DNA of 38,019 nucleotides, from assembly GCA_030147745.1 (NCBI GenBank), contig JASBUS010000077.1:1-38019 (forward strand). The letters are read 5' to 3'. How positions within the stretch are numbered: the stretch's first letter is position 1; each line of letters begins with the position of its first letter. This DNA comes from Alphaproteobacteria bacterium (GTDB lineage: Bacteria; Pseudomonadota; Alphaproteobacteria; Micavibrionales; Micavibrionaceae). A program made the position numbers and the translations under genes. Shown piece by piece: positions 17,403 to 25,901 of this stretch. The notes under the pieces are model-generated. The model ran no database searches, was not told the DNA's origin, and saw only the letters and a list, made by a program, of their open reading frames with translations.

Positions 17403-18875
17403 ATGATGAAAAATATCGGAATTTTTACATGTCGTTTAATGGCTATATTTGTTTTGACCTTCTCTATGATGGTGATAACAAGTGATGGGCGTCAAGCATA
17501 TGCGCAGGATAGTGCGGGCTCCGATTCAAATTCTTCGCCTAGTTTTTGGGAAACAGTTTGGGGTACGACTACAGATACGCTCGGTTCTATAGCAAACTCT
17601 TTCTTCACGCCAATTGGTAGTACCGCGGGTGCCGCGGGGGATACATCCATCGGTGTCTTTGATGCGATTGGTAATGCATTTACAACAGACAATTTATCGA
17701 GTTTGATTTCTGGTGGTATTATTGGCGCGGTTACGGGCACATATACGGTTCCGCTTGATTTTGGTACTTCTGGTACTGGTGGTATGGTTTACGATTCGAC
17801 GACAGATACATGGGGCCTGACCGTGCCAGATGGCAGTGGTGGCGGTATGACTGTTAGTAGTGTGAATGATATTGTTTCGCTTGGTTTGGATCTAGGTAGT
17901 TTTGGTTCGATCGGTATTAACAGCATGGGTGGCTCTATTACCATTCCAGGCTTGGGGACAATCTCTTGGGGTAACTTCTTTGGCGGTTTATTCGGCGGTG
18001 GCGGTTTCTGTGGCCAAAATACGGCGCAAGGTTTGGGCACGGTTCTATGTAATTCCGCCTTTGCTTTTGAAGGTCTACCGAAATTATTGACAATTATCGC
18101 GTATATCGCGGGTACGGCATTGGCTGTAACGGGGTGTTTTAAAACGCTTGAGCATGTGAATGATCCGCGTAGCGTCCCTGTGTGGGAGCCTGTGAAGCGC
18201 TTTGTTGCGGGTGGTGCGTTCTTTGCGTTGCCATATGTAACTAAAGTTTTGGCGAATTTGACTGGCCTAGGTATAGGAACATTAAATAATACGGGTATGG
18301 CGGGCACGATTTCGGGCGGTGGTCTCGATGCAATGATGGTGCGTTTGATGACTGATATTTGGTCACCTATGTTAATGGCTATTACATGGTTCTGTTATTG
18401 TGCGGCGCTGATCTTTACGATGATTGGTATTCACCGTTTGCTACGTTCGGCGCAAGATGGTCCGCGTGGTCCGGCCGGTCTTGGTACAATTATGACTTTC
18501 GTGGTTGCTGGTGCGCTATTCTCGGTTGACTCTATGTTGGCGGCGTTCTCAGGCTCAATGTTTAATACGGTAGCGGGCGGCGCGAATGTCTTTACTTATG
18601 GTGTGCTTGCACAATCAACTGGCGATGTTGCCGTTGACGAGCATATCGCTGCAACAATCGGCGTGGGCGTAGCCTTTATGGTTATTGTCGGTTGGATTAG
18701 CTTTGTCCGTGGTTTCTTCATCATTCGCGGTGTCGCGGAAGGTGATCAACAAGCTTCGCTTATGGCGGGCGTAACACATTTGCTGGGTGGTGCGTTGGCT
18801 GTAAACATAGGTCCTGTCATTGAGGCAGTACAAAGTACTTTGGGTTTATCCGGTTTTGGGTTAAACTTCAGTTAA
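17403..18875 (+). CDS. icmC: Large IcmC/DotE-like type IVB secretion protein with three IcmD-like modules
   Basis: A 490-residue membrane protein. Residues 1-34 form a signal peptide ending AYA before QDS. Residues 35-220 are Gly/Ser/Thr-rich with likely beta structure and two Cys (203, 216). From about 226 three similar two-helix modules follow, at 226-286, 323-381 and 422-476. Each has a helix, a basic or polar loop and a second Gly-rich helix (FVAGGAFFALP, FVVAGALFSVD, LLGGALAVNIG). The last (GWISFVRGFFIIRGVAEGDQ) resembles the end of IcmC/DotE, an inner-membrane Dot/Icm protein. IcmC is usually about 200 residues, so the N-terminal half and extra module are unusual. It heads an array in icmC-D-J-B order. 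Tandem ATGs at 17403 and 17406 are both possible. Confidence 0.7.
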   Translation: MMKNIGIFTCRLMAIFVLTFSMMVITSDGRQAYAQDSAGSDSNSSPSFWETVWGTTTDTLGSIANSFFTPIGSTAGAAGDTSIGVFDAIGNAFTTDNLSSLISGGIIGAVTGTYTVPLDFGTSGTGGMVYDSTTDTWGLTVPDGSGGGMTVSSVNDIVSLGLDLGSFGSIGINSMGGSITIPGLGTISWGNFFGGLFGGGGFCGQNTAQGLGTVLCNSAFAFEGLPKLLTIIAYIAGTALAVTGCFKTLEHVNDPRSVPVWEPVKRFVAGGAFFALPYVTKVLANLTGLGIGTLNNTGMAGTISGGGLDAMMVRLMTDIWSPMLMAITWFCYCAALIFTMIGIHRLLRSAQDGPRGPAGLGTIMTFVVAGALFSVDSMLAAFSGSMFNTVAGGANVFTYGVLAQSTGDVAVDEHIAATIGVGVAFMVIVGWISFVRGFFIIRGVAEGDQQASLMAGVTHLLGGALAVNIGPVIEAVQSTLGLSGFGLNFS

Positions 18876-18912
18876 GTTGGTATTTTACAATCTATTCTTT
18901 GAGGAGAAAAAC

Positions 18913-19323
18913 ATGCTAAAGAAAATCAACAAATCAATGCTTGCTGCGAGCGCAGCATTCGTCGCTGGTCTATCTGCACAAGACGCACATGCCGGTGGTG
19001 GTGGTGGTAACACGTTTGATAACGTGTGGCAAAACCTTTCAACAAGTATCGCGGGTATCCCGTCTTTGATCACAATCGTTGCGTATATCGCGGGCGTGGT
19101 CTTTGCGGTTCTTGGTGTTCTTAAAGTTAAAGAACACGTTGAAAACCCACAGCAGACACCGCTTAAATCAGGTGCGGCTTACTTGGCTGTTGGTGGTGCG
19201 CTATTCGCATTGCCATTCATGATCGAAATCATGACCAACGCTGTTAACGGTGGTGATACAAGTACTGCAACTGCGCAGGCAACTGTATCTGCGCTATCTT
19301 ATGGTGGTGCTGCTGCTGGTTAA
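18913..19323 (+). CDS. icmD: IcmD/DotP-like type IVB secretion protein
   Basis: A 136-residue protein with a signal peptide (residues 1-27, cleavage after AHA), a Gly stretch, then two membrane helices: IPSLITIVAYIAGVVFAVLG, a loop VKEHVENPQQTPLKSG, and LAVGGALFALPFM. This is the IcmD/DotP pattern of small inner-membrane Dot/Icm proteins (TraR in IncI conjugation). Without gaps, about 25 of 55 residues match the first module of the preceding protein. The ATG at 18913 follows GAGGAG at 18901-18906; an in-frame TTG at 18877 lacks such a site. Relative to pilin-like VirB2 proteins the size is similar, but the loop and gene order favour IcmD. Confidence 0.8.
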   Translation: MLKKINKSMLAASAAFVAGLSAQDAHAGGGGGNTFDNVWQNLSTSIAGIPSLITIVAYIAGVVFAVLGVLKVKEHVENPQQTPLKSGAAYLAVGGALFALPFMIEIMTNAVNGGDTSTATAQATVSALSYGGAAAG

Positions 19324-19353
19324 TCACCGAAAGGCAAAAGAAGTATTTACAAT

Positions 19354-20037
19354 ATGAAATACGCTAATTTGACATTAGGCATTGCGCGCGGTTCAGCGCG
19401 CAATGTTTTGAATCCGGAACAAAAGAAAAAGCATGACGCGCTGAAAACTAAAATTTTCGAGCGCGATGATTACACCTGTCGTTGCTGTGGCTTCAAAGCC
19501 AAGAAATATCAGGAGCTCTTTTATCGTAATGGTGACCATAATGATGAGAGTGATAAGAACCTGATGACAACCTGTATTTTCTGTGCGCAGGTTTATGAAT
19601 TGGATCGCGCGGCAGAGATGAGCTCAGGTGTTTTAGTTTGGTTGCCGGAAATTGAACAACATGTCTTGCATCACATCGTGCGGGCCATTTATGTTGGCCG
19701 TATTTCGCAGGGGCCAATGGCTGAAGCAGCACGCCGTGCGCAGGATATTCTACTTGCACGCCGCGAAGAGGCGAAGCGCCGTTTAGGTACCGACGATGCG
19801 GGCATCCTTGCGATGGTTCTCAAAGATTACATTACGCCGCGTCATTACGCGCAGCGTCAGGCGAAGTTAGATGGCATTCGTTTGTTACCATTAGATCGTC
19901 GTATTATTCAGGAATCGGGTTTGCAATTTAACCAATTCCCACAAATTTTGGCCTATTGGCGTTCAAAAGATGGTCCGTTTGGCGGTAAAATTCCGGCACA
20001 ATGGATTAATTTCTATCAAGATGCATTGCAGGCCTAA
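19354..20037 (+). CDS. icmJ: IcmJ/DotN-like zinc protein of the type IV coupling complex
   Basis: A 227-residue soluble protein. CxxC pairs at 42/45 (DDYTCRCCGFKAKKY) and 74/77 (MTTCIFCAQVYELDRA) form a likely zinc site in an HNH-like fold. In Legionella IcmJ/DotN has this fold without nuclease activity and joins DotL in the coupling complex that recruits substrates. The C-terminal half (LPLDRRIIQESG, FNQFPQILAYWRSKDGPFGG) also agrees with that family. The place between icmD and icmB supports the call. The Shine-Dalgarno is weak. A stand-alone HNH nuclease was considered but explains neither the C-terminal half nor the context. Confidence 0.8.
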   Translation: MKYANLTLGIARGSARNVLNPEQKKKHDALKTKIFERDDYTCRCCGFKAKKYQELFYRNGDHNDESDKNLMTTCIFCAQVYELDRAAEMSSGVLVWLPEIEQHVLHHIVRAIYVGRISQGPMAEAARRAQDILLARREEAKRRLGTDDAGILAMVLKDYITPRHYAQRQAKLDGIRLLPLDRRIIQESGLQFNQFPQILAYWRSKDGPFGGKIPAQWINFYQDALQA

Positions 20038-20175
20038 GCGGTCTGTGGTGATTAAACAGTAAAAAATATAAGTAAGGGCTTTTCTCGCCTATTAGAAAGC
20101 TTTAAACTAATATATCGTATCTTTTAATGCGGCATTGCGTCGTATGTATCATAAATTAAGGGTTGTTTTTAGACG

Positions 20176-23163
20176 ATGGGCTTTTTAGATAAGTTTTTAA
20201 CACCGTTCCAGACGTTGATGAAGTCAACGGTGGAAAGCTATATCCGCCTCGAAACCGCTGATGATGAAAAAACCTTCGCCGCCAAAGATGGCTCTCTTGT
20301 GTCGCTATTGCGCGTGGATGGTAGCCGCCAGATTATTGGTGAAGAAGAATATAAACATCTTATCGAATCTGCGACGATTAAGCTCGGCGCGCGTTTTGAC
20401 CGTCCAGGCCATGCGTGGCAGATTGTCTTTGTGCGTGACCCAGAGCGTATCCACCGTTTTATGAACCGCATGATTACGCCCTCACGTGTAACAGCGCGTA
20501 ACACGGACATGCAGCTTGACGATTTGTTCCAGGAACGCGTTAACCACATGTCTAAGTTCCTCATGTATGAAGAGTGTTTCTTCGTATTGTGGACGCGTCC
20601 ATCTGTTTTGACCAAAAGTGAAGTTGAGCGTTCCGTTGAAGATCGTAAGGATATTAAATGGGTCAATGCAGCGTTTGCGCAATTCCCGATGGCTGGTATC
20701 GAAGCGCTACGCACGCGTCATAAAAGTTTCGTATCCGCGATTATTTCAGGTCTAGATGAGTTGGGCGTTGGGGCGAGTGTGGTCGAAACGCATGAAGCGC
20801 TTAAGTTGATTCGTAATAATATTTATCCATCAAAGGTAAGTGATAACTGGAAAGCTTGTTTACCAGGTGACCCAATCCCACCACGTGCGCCAATGGATAA
20901 AGTTGATATGTCTGATATCCTCTGGCCGCCAATTAGTGCGCAGTTGGCTGTCGGTGATGTACGCTATATTGAAAATAATATCATTCAGATCGGTGATATG
21001 CTTTGGGCCGGCGCGGACATGACGCTTGGCCCAATGGATCCAAGCCCGTTCCCAATGTTATTGAACCGTTTGTTCGAAGCTAAAGTGCCATATCGTATTT
21101 CCTTCCTGATCGAGGGTGGTGGTGCACATAGTATTGCGATGAAAGCACAAATCGCGACGATGCTGAGCGTAACGAATACAGCTAATAAGCAAATTAAATA
21201 TGCACTTGAAGGCTTGCAGGCGCTCTCTCGAAATGAGCCTGTTGTAAAGCTGCGTATTTCTATTGCGACATGGGCGCGACGTGATCAGCGCCGTCTGTTA
21301 GAAGATCGTATGTCTGTTCTGACACAGTCATTTGAAAGTTGGGGCTATTCGCAGGTGAGTGATGCATCAGGTGATGGTCTTGACTGTGTGATGTCTTCGG
21401 CTGTAGGGATCCATTGTAGTGGTACAGCGCCTGTTGCCGTTGCGCCGATGTATGAAGTGATGAAGATGTTGCCATGGCAGCGTCCATCAAGCCCCTTTGA
21501 AGAGGGCGCAATTATGCTGCGTACCCCTGATGGTAAGCTTTGGCCATATCAAACAGGTTCGTCTTTGACAACCACATGGTTTGATTTGATCTTCGCGCAG
21601 CCAGGTGCAGGTAAATCGGTTCTGATGAACTCTTTAAACCTTGGTACCGTTTTAACGCCGGGTTTGAGCAAGCTTCCTTATGTTGCGGTTATTGATATTG
21701 GCCCGTCTTCATCAGGTCTGATCTCGCTTGTTAAAGAAGCGTTGCCGCCAGAGCGTCAGCATGAGGCGGGCTATTACCGTCTGCAAATGTCACATAAATA
21801 TGCGATTAACCCATTCGATACGCAGCTCGGTATGCGCTATCCTTTAATTGATGAGCGAAGTTATCTGATCGAATTGATGACCTTGCTTTGTACGCCGCCG
21901 GGTTATACGCAGCCTTATGATGGTATTCAGCAGCTATCGGGTATGGTGATCGATGAAATGTATCGTTGGCGTGATGATACGCAGTCAAGCGCGGAGCCGC
22001 GCCCATATTTGCCGCGTATTGATGACCGCATTGATGAAGCGATCCAAAAGCATAATATTCACTTGCCAACAGATCCATATTGGTGGGATGTTGTGGACAA
22101 GCTCTTTGACGCAGGCGATCCGCTCGCGGCGAATATGGCGCAGCGACATGCTGTTCCGCTTCTTACCGATGCGATTGCCGCAGCGCGTAAGCCGCAAATT
22201 CGTACCTTGCTTGAAGAAACACAAATCGGCACAAGTGCGGAAAACGTTATTAACGCCTTTGAACGTATGTTGACCTCAGCTATTCGTGAATACCCGATCT
22301 TGGCATCGGTTACGCAGTTTGATATTGCCGATACACGCATTTGTTCATTGGACTTGATGGATGTATCGCCGCAAGGTGATGATACAGCAGACCGTCAAAC
22401 CGCAATTATGTACATGCTCGCACGTAACGTGTTGGTGCGTAGCTGGTGGCTTGGCCCTGAAACTTTGGCCTTTATTCCAGAACGCTTCCGTCATTATCAT
22501 GAAATGCGCTTGCAGGACATGGCAGAGACGCCAAAACGTCTTTGTTTTGACGAATTCCACCGTACAAGTTCATCTTCAGCTGTACGTGGTCAGGTTATTC
22601 GTGACGTGCGTGAAGGCCGTAAACGTGGCGTGCAGATCGTTCTTGCCTCACAGCTTCTTGATGACTTTGATGATGACATGGTCGACTTGGCAACAGGTGT
22701 ATGGGTATTGGGTGCGGCTGTATCCGATGCTGCCGTTGATAATATTCAGCAACGTTTCGGTTTGTCGCAAACAGCACGTAATGTGATCCGTTTCAATTTG
22801 ACGGGGCCAAAATCATCTGGTGCGCCTGCATTGCTTGTTTTGGGCACGAAGCAAGGCCGCTATGAACAGCATTTGATTAACACGCTCGGCCCAATTGAGC
22901 TTTGGGCGCTATCGACGACAGCGGAAGACGTTGCCGTGCGCACACGCCTATATAGCCGTATGGGGGCATCTCGCGCGCGTCAGGTTCTGGCCGCGAACTT
23001 CCCGGGTGGTAGTGCCCGCTCTGAAATTAAGCGCCGCGTAATTGCGCTGTCAGAAGGCAGCGAAGAAGGCGGTAAGGCAGCAGCAGTAAGCGCCGTGATC
23101 GAGAAGATTGTGGAAGAGCTTGTTGAAGCCGGTATGAAGAAAATGGTTTCACCTGACAGCTAA
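20176..23163 (+). CDS. icmB: IcmB/DotO-like (VirB4/TraU-type) secretion ATPase
   Basis: A 995-residue ATPase, close to the about 1,000 residues of Legionella IcmB/DotO, which forms the cytosolic energy complex of the Dot/Icm channel with DotB. An N-terminal domain (about 1-440) precedes the RecA-like motor. Walker A is AQPGAGKS at 474-481 and Walker B is LCFDEFH with D792 and E793. The later segment GRKRGVQIVLASQLLDDF is a typical VirB4-like motif region. The start has only a distant AGGG (20159-20162) and the 138 bases upstream hold no clear promoter, so it is probably read from the upstream array. Confidence 0.87.
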   Translation: MGFLDKFLTPFQTLMKSTVESYIRLETADDEKTFAAKDGSLVSLLRVDGSRQIIGEEEYKHLIESATIKLGARFDRPGHAWQIVFVRDPERIHRFMNRMITPSRVTARNTDMQLDDLFQERVNHMSKFLMYEECFFVLWTRPSVLTKSEVERSVEDRKDIKWVNAAFAQFPMAGIEALRTRHKSFVSAIISGLDELGVGASVVETHEALKLIRNNIYPSKVSDNWKACLPGDPIPPRAPMDKVDMSDILWPPISAQLAVGDVRYIENNIIQIGDMLWAGADMTLGPMDPSPFPMLLNRLFEAKVPYRISFLIEGGGAHSIAMKAQIATMLSVTNTANKQIKYALEGLQALSRNEPVVKLRISIATWARRDQRRLLEDRMSVLTQSFESWGYSQVSDASGDGLDCVMSSAVGIHCSGTAPVAVAPMYEVMKMLPWQRPSSPFEEGAIMLRTPDGKLWPYQTGSSLTTTWFDLIFAQPGAGKSVLMNSLNLGTVLTPGLSKLPYVAVIDIGPSSSGLISLVKEALPPERQHEAGYYRLQMSHKYAINPFDTQLGMRYPLIDERSYLIELMTLLCTPPGYTQPYDGIQQLSGMVIDEMYRWRDDTQSSAEPRPYLPRIDDRIDEAIQKHNIHLPTDPYWWDVVDKLFDAGDPLAANMAQRHAVPLLTDAIAAARKPQIRTLLEETQIGTSAENVINAFERMLTSAIREYPILASVTQFDIADTRICSLDLMDVSPQGDDTADRQTAIMYMLARNVLVRSWWLGPETLAFIPERFRHYHEMRLQDMAETPKRLCFDEFHRTSSSSAVRGQVIRDVREGRKRGVQIVLASQLLDDFDDDMVDLATGVWVLGAAVSDAAVDNIQQRFGLSQTARNVIRFNLTGPKSSGAPALLVLGTKQGRYEQHLINTLGPIELWALSTTAEDVAVRTRLYSRMGASRARQVLAANFPGGSARSEIKRRVIALSEGSEEGGKAAAVSAVIEKIVEELVEAGMKKMVSPDS

Positions 23164-23202
23164 GCCTATGTGGTGAAGTGACGGGTACAGAGAGACAGTA
23201 TA

Positions 23203-23754
23203 ATGACGGATACGCAACCAGAAGCACAATCAGCCACGACAGCGCAGCCAGCCGCAGGTAAAAAGACCAAGGCGGATATGGCGGCAATGGGCGTGCGCGT
23301 TGAGGCGAAGAAGTCAAAGACTAAGCTGTATATTGGCGGCGGCGTTGGTTTCCTTTTTATTCTTATTTTGATTTGGGGGCTGCAGCCTAATAAAGGTTCA
23401 CCAAATTTCGGTTTATGTAAGACATATGTTGAATTATCGGTTCCTTATCCTGAAACGCTGCGATTCCTTGATTTATTTGAACGTAAATTATTTGTTCGTA
23501 TGCAATATTCATATGTTGATTCATATGGTCAGACGATTTTCTTCCCAATTGTGTGTCAATTTGCACGTGATGAAAATGGTGTAAAATATTTGGAATCCGT
23601 TAATGTGAACCGTGATAAGTCGCATCCATTAGAGGAACAAGAGCGCATAGACAATTTTAATAAGACGATGGGGGTTGGTCTTTATGATAAATATAAGCCA
23701 AGCTTATTGCGTCCGCCGAAATTGCCAAAGAATATCGCGAATTATAAGAAATAA
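23203..23754 (+). CDS. Single-pass membrane protein of unknown family downstream of icmB
   Basis: A 183-residue protein. A polar Ala/Lys-rich N-terminus (1-40) precedes one membrane helix (about 42-60, LYIGGGVGFLFILILIW), then a probably periplasmic domain of about 120 residues with two Cys (72, 118) that could pair. The end is Pro/Lys-rich (LLRPPKLPKNI). I do not recognise the family; it lacks the IcmL/DotI pattern. Forty bases after icmB and before a terminator, it is likely cotranscribed, so a lineage-specific component of the secretion apparatus is a fair inference. Confidence 0.6.
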   Translation: MTDTQPEAQSATTAQPAAGKKTKADMAAMGVRVEAKKSKTKLYIGGGVGFLFILILIWGLQPNKGSPNFGLCKTYVELSVPYPETLRFLDLFERKLFVRMQYSYVDSYGQTIFFPIVCQFARDENGVKYLESVNVNRDKSHPLEEQERIDNFNKTMGVGLYDKYKPSLLRPPKLPKNIANYKK

Positions 23755-23790
23755 TAAAAAAGGCCTTAATATTTTAAGGCCTTTGTTTTT
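23754..23790. terminator. Bidirectional terminator between the icm-like array and the convergent operon
   Basis: AGGCCTTAA (23761-23769) and TTAAGGCCT (23774-23782) are exact reverse complements with a TATT loop. T-rich sequence follows on the + strand and an A-run precedes the stem, which gives a T-run on the minus strand. Confidence 0.88.
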
Positions 23791-23808
23791 GCTTGATTTT
23801 CATCCCTA

Positions 23809-25254
23809 TTAAGTACCAGGAGCGCCAGTCACGGGTGTTGGGCTGTTATTAGCCGCATTTAGGTTTTGTTGATTGGCTAGTGCTTGTTGCTGCTTGCGTT
23901 GCTCTTCTGCAGCCAAATCAGCAGCACTTTGGCCTGGCAAGGCCATGCCGGCACCAAATGTTGATGTGCCAGTAATACTATTATTTGAATCAACATGTGT
24001 TATGCTCACCGCTGGGGATTCCTGATCACGGTAATAACGATCCATGCTCGTCATGTTGCCTGCATCTTGCGCGGCGCCAACAACAACATTGAATAGGCCG
24101 CCAACGCGCTGACCAAAGTCCAAATTATTCCCCATAGCAAGCAGGTTATTTGTCCCGTCACCAAGTAAGTCTTGGAAGTCCGCAAACCATTGGTCTAAAT
24201 TCATATTGGCAAAGCCGGCAAGGTCGCTGTCCTGACCAAATAATTTACCTATCCATTCCAAAATCGGCTCAATCAAGAAGCCCAACATCTTGCCCATATC
24301 CGAATATTGCATAAAGGCATTCATCTGGAAATTGTCACTTTGCAGCGTTGCGTAGACTTTTTCTTTATCGTCCTTGTAGCCTTGAAGTAGGTCGTGCACC
24401 ATACGGTCTTTATCGAAATCTCCGATCATGGAGTCACTGCCTTCACCACTCAGAATGTCAGCGTTGTTTGACTTCCATATTTTGAGAGCTTCTTGAAGTT
24501 TAGGGTCGTTCGCTACACCATCCATAAAATGTGCGGCAAGTTGCTTGTCAGCAGGGTTCGCTTCAACATGCTCTGCGAGAAATTGAGCTATTTCATTTCT
24601 TGCTAGAAGATCTTCTTCTGATATAGCCGGGTCACTGTTTACCGTGTTTGAAGGGGTCTGTTGATCTGGGGGATTGTTTTGTGCGGTTTCTGGCGCGCGG
24701 TATGGTACCTGTATCTCAGGTGCGGCTTGTTGTTTTTTTGTCCCAGTTGCGATTTCTGCGATACCCTCAAGTATGCTTGGCTCGGCAGGCGCAGGAGTTG
24801 TATTAGTATCTGGGCGTCTTATTGTTTCTGGAATTTCACCAGCGTTTGCAGATGCTTGCTTTTGCTGCTCAGTTAACTGAGCTCGGGCATAGGCATTAAT
24901 ATCTCCTTGATTAGATGCTTGTACCAGTCCTTGTGTAATATTTAGCGCTTCTGCTGGTGTTTTTGCGGATTGCATTAGTTTTTCGATATCAGGCGTGTCG
25001 GCTTTAAGAATAAATTCCGCCGCTTTAGATGAATCATTGTCGAACAATTTTAAAAAATTCCGCGTGTGTTCGTTCGCCTGTGCGGGGGACATATTGAGGT
25101 CAGAGAATTGCTCTTGGATCGCTGGAGCTAGTTTTGCAATTAGTCCACGATCAACAGCGTCAAGGCCATCATCATCTTGGAGAAACTCTATGCTCGGGTT
25201 TGGAACTGCTGCAATTGTTTCTAGTGAAGATCTTTGCTCTTGTGTCAATGCCAT
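23809..25254 (-). CDS. Hypothetical 481-residue hydrophilic protein, last gene of the convergent operon
   Basis: No family was recognised. It has no signal peptide. Residues 1-130 look helical and acidic (QEQFSDLNMSPAQANEHTRN), 145-215 are a Pro/Thr/Gln-rich linker (RRPDTNTTPAPAEPS) and 215-400 another folded part with a short hydrophobic stretch (MGKMLGFLIEPILEWIGKLF). The end is a Gln/Asn/Ala-rich tail (EEQRKQQQALANQQNLNAAN). A modular, soluble protein beside Dot/Icm-like genes could be a substrate or a scaffold, but this rests on position only. It starts one base after the stop of the preceding gene, with GAGG ahead. Confidence 0.6.
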   Translation of the reverse strand: MALTQEQRSSLETIAAVPNPSIEFLQDDDGLDAVDRGLIAKLAPAIQEQFSDLNMSPAQANEHTRNFLKLFDNDSSKAAEFILKADTPDIEKLMQSAKTPAEALNITQGLVQASNQGDINAYARAQLTEQQKQASANAGEIPETIRRPDTNTTPAPAEPSILEGIAEIATGTKKQQAAPEIQVPYRAPETAQNNPPDQQTPSNTVNSDPAISEEDLLARNEIAQFLAEHVEANPADKQLAAHFMDGVANDPKLQEALKIWKSNNADILSGEGSDSMIGDFDKDRMVHDLLQGYKDDKEKVYATLQSDNFQMNAFMQYSDMGKMLGFLIEPILEWIGKLFGQDSDLAGFANMNLDQWFADFQDLLGDGTNNLLAMGNNLDFGQRVGGLFNVVVGAAQDAGNMTSMDRYYRDQESPAVSITHVDSNNSITGTSTFGAGMALPGQSAADLAAEEQRKQQQALANQQNLNAANNSPTPVTGAPGT

Positions 25255-25255
25255 A

Positions 25256-25900
25256 CTACACCGCCTCTTTCATTTCTTCTGTGTTGCTTTCATTGGCTGT
25301 TGCGTCAGCCATTTCTTCTCTATGTTCTGCTAGTTGTTCTTCTATACTTCGCGCGGCGGCTTCGACTTGGGCGCGTGGCGCGGCTTCTATGGCTTTGAGG
25401 GCGGTGGTGAATGCATCACTCTTTGTGCTCTCATAGCTTTCGATTAATGTGGCAAGGGCCATTGGGTTAATTTCAACGGCGCGGCCAAAGGCTTCCACAT
25501 TCGCGGTGGATCGGTCAAGATTATGGGTGAAGCTCTCAAGCTCTTTTTCTTCTTTAAAATAAAGCTGAACAAGCGCTTCAATCACATCAGGATAGGTCAG
25601 CACGACGTTAATATAGCTGCGCAGCGTATATGTGCCGAATGCGTAATTGGCAAAGCCCCAGAAGTCTTCACGCGCTTTTTCAATGTCTTCCATTGATGTG
25701 AAGTGGTTGGCGAACACCATAAACAGTTTTTCGCGCTCTTCTTCTTGGCGGCGGTCAAATTCATCGCGGCGCTCATCGGTCAGCATTTTGATTTGCTTTG
25801 GTTTTAAATCCATATTTTGGCCAGTGATCATTTTTGATACGGTGCCAAGCGCCATGCCAAGGGGCATTTTTTTGATGCTTTTTAAATCTTTCCAAGCCAT
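25256..25900 (-). CDS. Hypothetical 214-residue helical protein, middle gene of the convergent operon
   Basis: A cytosolic, largely helical protein with no recognised family. Residues 45-75 are strongly charged (DERRDEFDRRQEEEREKL), the middle (YLRSYINVVLTYPDVIEAL-like region, about 100-125) is more hydrophobic, and the end is Glu/Ala-rich and acidic. The ATG at 25900 is chosen over an upstream in-frame start at 25996 because GGAGG lies 9 bases before it and only one base separates it from the stop of the upstream gene. The longer form would overlap that gene by 95 bases. Tight spacing implies the three products are made together. Confidence 0.65.
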   Translation of the reverse strand: MAWKDLKSIKKMPLGMALGTVSKMITGQNMDLKPKQIKMLTDERRDEFDRRQEEEREKLFMVFANHFTSMEDIEKAREDFWGFANYAFGTYTLRSYINVVLTYPDVIEALVQLYFKEEKELESFTHNLDRSTANVEAFGRAVEINPMALATLIESYESTKSDAFTTALKAIEAAPRAQVEAAARSIEEQLAEHREEMADATANESNTEEMKEAV

Positions 25901-25901
25901 A

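Noticed and set aside
19354-20037. Stand-alone HNH endonuclease or homing element
   Set aside because: The CxxC pairs fit, but the C-terminal half, length and position between icmD and icmB fit IcmJ/DotN better.
17403-23754. IncI-type conjugative element (traQ-R-T-U)
   Set aside because: The gene families are homologous, but no relaxase, shufflon pilus genes, integrase or attachment repeats are seen, and the flanks are core chromosome. Not fully excluded.
23203-23754. IcmL/DotI assignment for the protein after icmB
   Set aside because: The topology is similar, but the conserved periplasmic pattern of IcmL/DotI was not found.
24661-24880. Plus-strand open frames rich in Cys, Trp and Phe
   Set aside because: They are opposite the Pro/Gln-rich linker of the 481-residue gene and have no ribosome-binding site.
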